Below, piece after piece: positions 23,921-31,056 of a stretch of DNA of 64,000 nt; the stretch's first letter is position 1; each line of letters opens with the position of its first letter. The translations under genes were made by a program, and so were the position numbers. The notes under the pieces were generated by a model that was given only the letters and a program-made list of their open reading frames with translations, was not told the origin of the DNA and ran no database searches. The stretch comes from Sphingomonas mali NBRC 15500 (GTDB taxonomy: Bacteria; Pseudomonadota; Alphaproteobacteria; Sphingomonadales; Sphingomonadaceae): NCBI RefSeq assembly GCF_001598415.1, contig NZ_BCYX01000014.1, positions 1 through 64,000 of the forward strand, in the 5' to 3' direction.

Positions 23921-26128
23921 ATGATGCTCGATCGCACCGCCGTGGGCGCAAGCCCTTATACCCTGGCGCTCCGCCAATTGCTCGCCGAGAAGCCCGAGCC
24001 GGTCGCCGCCTTCACGGTCGGCGATCTGGAAGTTGAGCTGATCTGCGGGCCGGATTCCTTGTGGACGATCGTACGGCGAGACGGCCGCGGCGGCCTCGCC
24101 ATCCGCTGCGCCTATCTTGCCGGGCCGTTCGACTGCCGCGCCGCACGCCACGAGCAAGGCGAGCGGGTCAGGGTGAGGATCAAGAGCGCGATGGGCGAGC
24201 ATGTCGTCGCGCTGGCCATGCCCGAAACCCAGCCCGAACTGTTGCGCGTGTCGGTATGGCTGACCCCGGCACGGCCGTTGCTCGTTCCGTTCTTGCCGCG
24301 CGACCTCTATCCGCTCGACCGAAACGATGACCCGACCACCGCCCAAGGCCATGTCGAGGCGGCGCAACGCGGGTTGAACAGCGGCGCGCTGTTCTTCCGC
24401 ATTGCCGAGCCGGATTTCGGGACGGTGCTGTATTTCCAGAATCTGACCGCGCTCAACGATTACTATCTCGCCACCAATACCAAGCCGGACGGCGCGGTCG
24501 GGGGCGAATGGCCGGAACTCGGCTATTTGCCGCCCACCCCGCCGCAAAGCGCGACGCCGCCGGTCGAGACGCTGGCAGCGGGCAGGGAAATCATGCTGTC
24601 CGACGCGCTGATCGCCATTCGCGGGCTGGACGACGGCAGCGAAGATCAAAGCGCGCTGCAATTCCTCCGCATGCTGGGCGTCGTCTACAAGGCGCTCGAT
24701 CGCCCGGAGACCGAATTCCGCGATTGGGTCGAGCGGTCCGACCGCACGCTTAAGGATCTGGCGACGGCGCCGGAAGCGACCGTGCGGCATTATGGCCACC
24801 TCTACGCGCATCCTTATACCGCGAGCGAATATCCGGACTCCATGGTTCAGCTGTCGCTGCTTTCCGCTATCCACGACTGGGGGCGCTGGAACGGAACGCC
24901 ACATCCGCTGGAGAAGGAATTTCGTAGCGGCCTCGCCAAGTTTCACGACCGCAAGCTCGGGACGCTGCGCCGCTATTTGCCCAATGTCGGCGACGACAAG
25001 GACAAGGACGCGGTCGACAGCTGGTATCTCTATCATCCGCAGCTCAACCTCGCGAAGCTCGCACTGGATGGCGACCGCAGCGCGCGGACGCTGTTCCTGA
25101 AGGTGGTCGATTACGGCATCCGCGTCGCGCACCACTTCGATTATAAATGGCCGATCCAGTTCAACGTTCGCGACTTTTCGGTCCTGACCGCCACCGCCAA
25201 TGATGATCGCGGCCAGACCGATGTCGGCGGCCTGTATGCCTATGTCATGCTGCAGGCGCACGCGCTGACCGACGATCCGCGTTTCCTGCGCGAAGCGCGC
25301 GCCGCGATCGACACGGCCAAGGGCATGCGGTTCAATCTCAATTACCAGGCGAACCTCACCGCCTGGGGTGCCGCCGCCTGCATGCGGCTGTGGCGGATCA
25401 CCACCGACGACAGCTATCGCGACCAGAGTTACGTCTATCTCGCGAGCTTCTTCCACAATTGCGAAATCTGGGAATCGCGGATCGCCGCGGCGCGTCATTA
25501 CAAGAACTTTCTCGGCGCGACGTGCCTGCAGGATGCGCCGTACATGGCCATCTACGAATGTTTCGACAGCTTCGCCGCGTTCGAGCGCTATCTGGAGGAT
25601 AGCGGCTCCGACCTCGACCCGGGGGTGCGGATGCTGGTGTCCGAATATTGCAAATATGCGCTCGATCGCGCCTGGTATTATTATCCCGACGCACTGCCGC
25701 AGGATGTGCTCGCTGAACATCAGCGCAACGGCCATATCGCCCGCGACTTGTCCTTCCCGCTCGAGGATCTGTACGCCGACGGCCAGAAGGCCGGGCAAGT
25801 CGGCCAGGAAATCTACGGCGCCGGCGCCGCGTTGGTGTTCGCCTCGCGCAGCTTCCACGATGTCGATGGCGTCCCGTTTCGGCTCTATTGCAACCAATTC
25901 CTGCGCTCGGCCGAACGAACCGGGCCGAACGCGTTGAGCGTGCAATTTGACGGCGGTGAGGGTTGCACGGCCGACCTTTGCCTGCTGCGTCGAGACGGAG
26001 CGGCACTGCCCCGTGCGACGGTCACACTGGCCGAGGGTGCCGTCGTCCGGCAATCGTCAAGCGATGGCCGTCTTTCCTATCGAGTGCCGGCCAATTCGCG
26101 GATTGCCATCACCTGGGACAGCGACTGA
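23921..26128 (+). CDS. Large cytoplasmic protein of unknown function, probable (alpha/alpha)-toroid
   Basis: 735 aa, no signal peptide. Residues 1-110 are beta-rich (VGDLEVELICGPDSLW, VRVRIKSAMGEHVVALAMP). The middle 480 residues are helical and rich in Tyr/Trp/His, with recurring helix pairs (SMVQLSLLSAIHDWGRW, GGLYAYVMLQAHALTDDPRFLREARAAID, SYVYLASFFHNCEIWESR), the look of an (alpha/alpha)6 toroid as in polysaccharide lyases or unsaturated glucuronyl hydrolases. The last ~90 residues are beta again. No catalytic motif that I can assign. Tight coupling to the 81-aa gene and an EcfG-like promoter upstream tie it to stress. A role in carbohydrate or compatible-solute metabolism is only a guess. 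Confidence 0.7.
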   Translation: MMLDRTAVGASPYTLALRQLLAEKPEPVAAFTVGDLEVELICGPDSLWTIVRRDGRGGLAIRCAYLAGPFDCRAARHEQGERVRVRIKSAMGEHVVALAMPETQPELLRVSVWLTPARPLLVPFLPRDLYPLDRNDDPTTAQGHVEAAQRGLNSGALFFRIAEPDFGTVLYFQNLTALNDYYLATNTKPDGAVGGEWPELGYLPPTPPQSATPPVETLAAGREIMLSDALIAIRGLDDGSEDQSALQFLRMLGVVYKALDRPETEFRDWVERSDRTLKDLATAPEATVRHYGHLYAHPYTASEYPDSMVQLSLLSAIHDWGRWNGTPHPLEKEFRSGLAKFHDRKLGTLRRYLPNVGDDKDKDAVDSWYLYHPQLNLAKLALDGDRSARTLFLKVVDYGIRVAHHFDYKWPIQFNVRDFSVLTATANDDRGQTDVGGLYAYVMLQAHALTDDPRFLREARAAIDTAKGMRFNLNYQANLTAWGAAACMRLWRITTDDSYRDQSYVYLASFFHNCEIWESRIAAARHYKNFLGATCLQDAPYMAIYECFDSFAAFERYLEDSGSDLDPGVRMLVSEYCKYALDRAWYYYPDALPQDVLAEHQRNGHIARDLSFPLEDLYADGQKAGQVGQEIYGAGAALVFASRSFHDVDGVPFRLYCNQFLRSAERTGPNALSVQFDGGEGCTADLCLLRRDGAALPRATVTLAEGAVVRQSSSDGRLSYRVPANSRIAITWDSD

Positions 26129-26248
26129 ACGCATCGGGATCGAAATCAGCGGGCCCAACAAACAGCCCGCTACGATGAACGCGCGCGCTTACGTCGCGCA
26201 TGGGCACAATCTTGATCCAGGTTATGCAACGAATTGATTTCGCATCTT

Positions 26249-26281
26249 AAACGATCGGAACAATCGTTTTGCCGGAACGCT
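26249..26281 (+). promoter_or_regulatory. Inverted repeat overlapping a weak EcfG-like promoter before the SDR gene
   Basis: AAACGAT (26249-26255) and ATCGTTT (26263-26269) are perfect 7-bp arms around a 7-nt spacer. GGAAC at 26257-26261 lies in the spacer, and 16 nt on is CGCT (26278-26281), which matches the -10 in three of four bases. A repressor on the repeat would cover the -35. The start codon follows 25 nt later. Confidence 0.4.
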
Positions 26282-26306
26282 TCGCCCTCACAACCCGGAG
26301 AGCGAC

Positions 26307-27263
26307 ATGCCCGATACAATGACGGACGACGCGCCGCTGACGACATCCAAGGATCAGTCGCGCGCCGTCGATGAGGCAACCGACGCGCTGATCGACCCGC
26401 AGAACAAATATCACAGCGAGGGATTCGCCGAACAGAAACAGGAATGGCCAGGGCTCCAGCGCGATATGGAGCCGGTACCGGATTGCGGCGAACGGACCTA
26501 TCGCGGCACGGGGCGGCTCAAGGGGCGCCATGCCTTGGTGACCGGCGGCGATTCCGGCATCGGCCGCGCCGCCGCGATCGCCTTCGCGCGCGAGGGCGCC
26601 AAGGTCGCGATCAACTATCATCCCAAGGAGCAGCCCGACGCCGAGGACCTGAAAGCGGTACTGGCCGAGGACGGCACCGACCTCGTCCTGTTGCCCGGCG
26701 ACCTTACCGACGAGCAATTCTGCCTGAGCCTGGTCGACGATGCCCGCGAGCAACTCGGCGGACTCGATTTGCTGGTGATCAATGCCGGCTATCAGCAGGC
26801 GCGCAAATCGATCGCCGAGATCACCCACGAACAATTCGATCGCACGATGAAGACCAACATCTATGCGATGTTCTGGATGTCGAAACGCGCGGCGGAATTC
26901 ATGCCGCCGGGGTCGGCGATCATCAACACCGCCAGCGTCAACAGCTTCAACCCGGTCGAGGATTTGCTCGATTACGCCACAACCAAGGGCGCGATCGAGA
27001 TCTTCACCAAGGGCCTCGCCAAACAGCTCGCGGCCAAGGGCATCCGCGTCAACGCGGTCGCGCCGGGGCCGGTCTGGACGCCGTTGCAGATTTCGGGTGG
27101 CCAGCTGGAAGGCAAGATCGAGAAGTTCGGCCAGGACACGCCGCTCGGCCGCGCGGGTCAGCCGGTCGAGCTCGCGGGCCTCTATGTCACGCTCGCCGAG
27201 CAGACCAACAGCTTCACCACGGGCAGTGTGTTCGGCGCCAATGGCGGAACGGGGGTCAGCTGA
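26307..27263 (+). CDS. SDR-family oxidoreductase with N-terminal extension
   Basis: A 318-aa NAD(P)-dependent short-chain dehydrogenase of the YghA/YhdF group often found among stress genes. A hydrophilic extension of about 70 residues (DPQNKYHSEGFAEQKQEWPG...) precedes the Rossmann core. Cofactor motif TGGDSGIGRA starts near residue 79, NAGY near 155, catalytic Ser in NTASV, and the Tyr/Lys pair in YATTK. GGAGAG precedes the ATG. The substrate is not visible; relatives act on aldehydes or sugars. It leads a three-gene unit with the 100-aa basic protein and CinA-like protein. Confidence 0.9.
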   Translation: MPDTMTDDAPLTTSKDQSRAVDEATDALIDPQNKYHSEGFAEQKQEWPGLQRDMEPVPDCGERTYRGTGRLKGRHALVTGGDSGIGRAAAIAFAREGAKVAINYHPKEQPDAEDLKAVLAEDGTDLVLLPGDLTDEQFCLSLVDDAREQLGGLDLLVINAGYQQARKSIAEITHEQFDRTMKTNIYAMFWMSKRAAEFMPPGSAIINTASVNSFNPVEDLLDYATTKGAIEIFTKGLAKQLAAKGIRVNAVAPGPVWTPLQISGGQLEGKIEKFGQDTPLGRAGQPVELAGLYVTLAEQTNSFTTGSVFGANGGTGVS

Positions 27264-27276
27264 AAGGAGAAGGACC

Positions 27277-27579
27277 ATGCCTCGCGGAGACAAATCGGCT
27301 TACACCGACAAGCAGAAGCGCAAGGCCGAGCATATCGAGGAAGGCTATGAGGATCGCGGCGTCAGCCACGACGAGGCTGAGCGGCGTGCCTGGGCGACCG
27401 TCAACAAGGAATCGGGCGGCGGCAAGAAGTCCGGGTCGGGACGCGGCAAGAAGGAAAGCCACGAATCCTCACGCAAGGGGGGCCGAAAGGGCGGATCGAG
27501 CCAGACTAGTTCCGATCGCTCTGCAGCCGCCAGGAAAGGCTGGGAAACGCGCCGACGCAACGGCAACGCATCGCGATGA
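27277..27579 (+). CDS. Small basic KGG/ChaB-like protein
   Basis: 100 aa, very basic. MPRGDKSAYTDKQKRKAEHIEEGYEDRGVS and EAERRAWATVNKESGGGKKSG are the hallmark of proteins annotated as plasmid stabilisation or ChaB-like in sphingomonads. The C-terminal half is a low-complexity Lys/Gly/Arg/Ser tail (SRKGGRKGGSS) suited to nucleic-acid binding. AAAGGAGAAGG precedes the ATG at 27277, 13 nt after the SDR stop. Its end overlaps the CinA gene by ATGA. Function is unproven. Confidence 0.75.
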   Translation: MPRGDKSAYTDKQKRKAEHIEEGYEDRGVSHDEAERRAWATVNKESGGGKKSGSGRGKKESHESSRKGGRKGGSSQTSSDRSAAARKGWETRRRNGNASR

Positions 27580-28088
27580 GCGAATTGCTGGATGTCTTGC
27601 CCGATCGCATCGAACAGGCGGCACGCGCGCTGTTGAAGAAGGCGTGCGACGGCGACCTGGCGATCGTCACTGCCGAGAGTTGCACCGGCGGGCTGCTCGC
27701 TTCGTTGCTGACCGATGTCGAAGGCGCGAGCCGCGCGTTGGAGCGTGGATTCGTCGTCTATAGCGATGAGGCCAAATGCGAGTTGCTGGCGATCGATCGC
27801 GATACCGTCGAGCGTTGCGGCGCGGTCAGCCGCGAGACGGCGATCGCCATGGCACGCGGCGCGCTCGAGCGCTCGCACGGCGACGTCGCGGTGTCGATCA
27901 CCGGTTTTGCGGGACCCGGCGGCCCGGACGATGAGCCCGGCCTCGTCCATTTCGGCTGTCTGCGGCGCGGCGGCGAAGTCGTGCATCGCGAAGAGCATTT
28001 CGGCGACATCGGGCGCGGGCCGGTCAGGCTGAAATGCCTCGACGTCGCGCTCGAGTTGCTCGACCAGAATCTCGCTAAACTACGTTAA
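27576..28088 (+). CDS. pncC: CinA C-terminal domain protein (NMN deamidase, PncC type)
   Basis: 170 aa, the stand-alone CinA C-terminal domain. It is expected to deamidate nicotinamide mononucleotide to nicotinic acid mononucleotide in NAD salvage. The diagnostic AESCTGGLLASLLTDVEGASR lies near residue 35, with GFVVYSDEAK and the SITGFAGPGG loop near 110. The ATG overlaps the previous gene (ATGA). Being last in an SDR-led stress unit suggests NAD repair under stress. Confidence 0.88.
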   Translation: MSELLDVLPDRIEQAARALLKKACDGDLAIVTAESCTGGLLASLLTDVEGASRALERGFVVYSDEAKCELLAIDRDTVERCGAVSRETAIAMARGALERSHGDVAVSITGFAGPGGPDDEPGLVHFGCLRRGGEVVHREEHFGDIGRGPVRLKCLDVALELLDQNLAKLR

Positions 28089-28143
28089 ATTCGAGCCAGT
28101 TGCCCAATTGGGAGCGGAAGCCCGGGATAGCGAAGTACCCGGT

Positions 28144-28179
28144 CACCCTGGATTTCCGCTTTCGCAGGAACACAGGGTG
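28144..28179. repeat. REP-like imperfect hairpin between converging genes
   Basis: CACCCTG (28144-28150) and CAGGGTG (28173-28179) form the outer stem around TTCCGCTTTCGCAGGAA. The inner wording, TTCCGC-TTTC-GCAGGAA, resembles the TCCCGCTTTCGCGGGA elements scattered in proteobacterial genomes. It sits between the converging CinA and S53 peptidase genes and may also end transcription. Confidence 0.5.
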
Positions 28180-28205
28180 ATCGAGTGCTTCATTGATACC
28201 TCGCG

Positions 28206-29393
28206 TTAGAACGCGGTGATGCCGTTGGGCGTGCCCAGGCCGGTGGGCCCGTCATAGCCGGCACGAGCGGTGCAGAAGTACGTGCCGCCGCAGCTGCCGT
28301 TGCTGCCCGACGTCACGTCGTACAGCGCGCCCGTATTGGCATAGGGATTGCTGCCATAAGTCACCGCGCCGCCGTTGGCGCCATAGACGCCGCCGATCAA
28401 CGGCGCCGCCACGCTGGTGCCGCCGAAGACCAGCCAGGCCGACTTGCCGCCCTTGCCGGGACCGTAGACCGCGACGCCCGTAGCCGGATCGGCTACCGCC
28501 GCGACATCGGCCTCCATGCGCATCGCGCAGCCGCCGTCGAGCTGCCAGTTGGGCTTTGCATAGATGGTGCTGCAGCCGCTGCCGGCGCCGGCCCACACCG
28601 TCTCTCCCCAGCCGCGAGCGCTGGTGTTGCGCTTGAGCGTCGTGCCGCCGACCGCGATGACGTGCGGCGAGGAGGCCGGGAATTGCACGCCATAACCGCT
28701 ATCGCCGGAACTGACGGTGACCGCCACGCCGATATGGTCATAGGCCGATTCATAGGCCTGCGATCCGCTTTCGCCGCCGCCATAGCTGTTGCTGATGACG
28801 CGCGCGCCGAGCGACGCCGCGGTGTTTACCGCCGCCGCCAGATCGCTGAAGCTCGCCGAATTGGCCTGGACCAGAATGATCTTGCATCCGGGGCACATCG
28901 CGCTGACCATATCGAGGTCGAGCGCGCTTTCCTGGGCCCAGCCGGTGTTCTGACGCGGATAATTGCCCTTCACGCCGGCTTGGTTGTACTTGGCGAAGCA
29001 GCCATTCGCGGTCGTGCAGGCAGGCAGACCATAGGTCGAGCGATAGGTCGCTAGGTCGGTTTCGGCATTGGTATAGCCATACGCGTCGACGACCGCGACG
29101 ATCGTCGTGCTGTTGCCTTGCGCGGAGATGTTATAGGCAGCCCGCAAGTCGGCCGGACCGAAACCGGACGGAACGATGTTGGGCGCCGCGTCGCGCTGGG
29201 CCGGATTGCCCTTGTCGTCGGTGACGATGCGCGCGTGGCAACGCGCTGTCCCCGGACCCGCGGACCCCGGACAAACCGCGGCGTGATAGACGTTACCGGA
29301 CTTCAACAAGCCCTGCGCGGATTGCGCCTGTAGACTCATTGGAATCCCGGTCAGAAGTGCGAAGGCCGCGATCGAAGCAGCAAGACGTGCCAT
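28206..29393 (-). CDS. Secreted S53 (sedolisin-type) serine peptidase
   Basis: A 395-aa exported protease active by a Ser-Glu-Asp triad, usually at acid pH. The signal peptide ends at MSLQAQ near residue 26. The catalytic Glu and Asp are in QESALDLDM, the oxyanion Asp in SSGDSGYG, and the Ser in GGTSVAAP. There is no long N-terminal pro-domain of the usual ~180-200 residues, only about 60 residues before the catalytic core, so this is a short sedolisin. Six or more cysteines may form disulfides. ATG 29393 is chosen (AAGGGGA in front); an upstream in-frame ATG at 29414 is possible. A TATATCG inverted repeat lies in its promoter region. Confidence 0.88.
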   Translation of the reverse strand: MARLAASIAAFALLTGIPMSLQAQSAQGLLKSGNVYHAAVCPGSAGPGTARCHARIVTDDKGNPAQRDAAPNIVPSGFGPADLRAAYNISAQGNSTTIVAVVDAYGYTNAETDLATYRSTYGLPACTTANGCFAKYNQAGVKGNYPRQNTGWAQESALDLDMVSAMCPGCKIILVQANSASFSDLAAAVNTAASLGARVISNSYGGGESGSQAYESAYDHIGVAVTVSSGDSGYGVQFPASSPHVIAVGGTTLKRNTSARGWGETVWAGAGSGCSTIYAKPNWQLDGGCAMRMEADVAAVADPATGVAVYGPGKGGKSAWLVFGGTSVAAPLIGGVYGANGGAVTYGSNPYANTGALYDVTSGSNGSCGGTYFCTARAGYDGPTGLGTPNGITAF

Positions 29394-29461
29394 GCTTGTC
29401 CCCTTTGTCGACATCAGGTCGAACCTTCGGGAGGCTCTCACGCTGGTGGCGCCGCCGTAAA

Positions 29462-29477
29462 TATATCGTTCGATATA
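29462..29477. promoter_or_regulatory. Perfect 16-bp inverted repeat upstream of the S53 peptidase
   Basis: TATATCG-TT-CGATATA (29462-29477), 69 nt before the peptidase start and in a gap with no other gene. Such an AT-rich palindrome in this GC-rich DNA is a good candidate operator. No adjacent regulator gene points to its binder. Confidence 0.45.
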
Positions 29478-29562
29478 GTCCGAGGGTCGAGCCGGGCGAA
29501 TATCGCGTGTGCAATTCGGACTGGCTCAATTTCGGCGCCGGGGACCGGATAATCGTTGTCCC

Positions 29563-30855
29563 TCAGTCCATTCGCGCGAGCAACGCATCGACGCTGCAAC
29601 TGGCGAAGCTCGCGAAATTGTCGGCAATGCCAAAGGGTAACAGCAACGTGCGATCATGGACGATCGCGCCGCAGCCATAGACGACATTGGGGACATAGCC
29701 GCTGCGTTCCGCGGGGCTGGGGCGCAGGATCGGTTCGGGCGTGCGCGCGAGCAATTTGGTCGGGTCGGCCTTGTCGAGCAGGCACGCGCCCATGCAGTAA
29801 TTGCGCATCATGCCAACGCCGTGCGTGATGACCAGCCAGCCCTCGTCGAGCTCGATCGGCGAGCCGCAATTTCCCATCTGAATGAATTCCCACGGATAGC
29901 GCGGGCCGACAATTTTGACCCCGCCGTTCCAGGTGGTGATGTCGTCCGACGCGATCAGCCACAGATTCTCATTGTCCTGGCGGCCGATCATGTTGAACCG
30001 GCCATCCACCCGGCGCGGGAACAGCGCCATGCCCTTGCTTTGCGGCACCGATCCCTTGAGCACCGTCATCTCGAACGTGTTGATCCCGGTGCCGCGAAAC
30101 AGCTCGCACCGCGCATCGCGGCCGTCGAACGCGGTATAGGTGCCGAGGAAGCTCGGCGTGCCGTCCTCTTCGGTGAAGCGCACCATGCGCAAATCCTCGA
30201 TCCCCTGCCGCTGGCTGGCAGTGATCGGGAACAGCACGCTTTCGGACGGCTCCTGGCTGCCCTCGCAGATGATCCGCGTCGTGCCCGATTGGCCGCTCTC
30301 GTCGGGACCTTCGATCCGCGGCGAGGTCACCCAGGGGCTTGGGTCGTCGACACGGAAACCGTCGCTCGCGCTCCAATTCCCGGTGCGGAAGGTCACGGAG
30401 GAGACATGGCCTTCGCCGATGCCGCGTAACGAGAGGATGAAGTTCAGGCCGTCGGCCGGCGCGCCGTCCTGGTTCATCCGCAACACGATGCTGGGGTTGA
30501 ACAGGGCAGCTGCCTCGAACGAATATTCGGCGCTGAGATAGGCACCGATCAGCAACTGTTGCTCCGGATCGGCCGTCACGTTTTCGGGCAAGCAGTTGCG
30601 CACTTCCTCGAACCGGCGCGTCAGCATGGTCTCGACGTTGCGATGCCGCGCGGACAGCGAAGCGACCACGGTCTTGCAATCGTTGCGACGACTGGCTTCG
30701 TCGAGCGACAGCACGCGCTCGATCACCGTGCGCATGCGGGGATGCGCGGCATCGCGGAACGGTTCGGGATAATCGACGCTGAACGGTTTGATCACCGTGC
30801 GCGACGGGTCGGGACGCAAATGGAGGCCGGAGAAAGTGAACAGATCGTCGCTCAT
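29563..30855 (-). CDS. Glycoside hydrolase family 130 (beta-mannoside phosphorylase type)
   Basis: 430 aa, cytoplasmic. GH130 enzymes phosphorolyse or hydrolyse beta-mannosides, giving mannose 1-phosphate in the phosphorylases. The five-bladed propeller landmarks are clear: GIEDLRMVRF with the general-acid Asp, GTYTAFDG, NMIGRQDNENLWL, MGNCGSPIELDEGWLVITHGVG, and GCGAIVHDRTLLLPFG at the end. ATG 30855 (MSDDLFTFSG) is the natural start; the frame extends upstream without a better site. It stands alone, separated from the upstream receptor gene by a terminator hairpin. Phosphorylase versus hydrolase cannot be told from the window. Confidence 0.9.
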   Translation of the reverse strand: MSDDLFTFSGLHLRPDPSRTVIKPFSVDYPEPFRDAAHPRMRTVIERVLSLDEASRRNDCKTVVASLSARHRNVETMLTRRFEEVRNCLPENVTADPEQQLLIGAYLSAEYSFEAAALFNPSIVLRMNQDGAPADGLNFILSLRGIGEGHVSSVTFRTGNWSASDGFRVDDPSPWVTSPRIEGPDESGQSGTTRIICEGSQEPSESVLFPITASQRQGIEDLRMVRFTEEDGTPSFLGTYTAFDGRDARCELFRGTGINTFEMTVLKGSVPQSKGMALFPRRVDGRFNMIGRQDNENLWLIASDDITTWNGGVKIVGPRYPWEFIQMGNCGSPIELDEGWLVITHGVGMMRNYCMGACLLDKADPTKLLARTPEPILRPSPAERSGYVPNVVYGCGAIVHDRTLLLPFGIADNFASFASCSVDALLARMD

Positions 30856-31002
30856 GCGGTCGGGCTCCGTGCGAGGGGACGACGGGCGTCGCCGGGATGG
30901 GTGATAGGCCAAATCGGAATGATCGGCGTCCCCTCAACGCCGCAATGCGCGACAGGCTCCCTTCACCATCGATACGGCCGCCTTCGGGCGCCTGAAAACG
31001 CC

Positions 31003-31036
31003 AAGGGGGCCGGCATCCTCGGACGCCGACCCCCTT
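31003..31036 (-). terminator. Terminator after the TonB receptor gene
   Basis: On the minus strand AAGGGGGTCGGC and GCCGGCCCCCTT form a 12-bp stem with a single G-U pair and a 10-nt loop, followed by GGCGTTTTC. It begins 20 nt after the receptor stop codon. Confidence 0.7.
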
Positions 31037-31056
31037 CCTGTTACTACCGGATCAGC

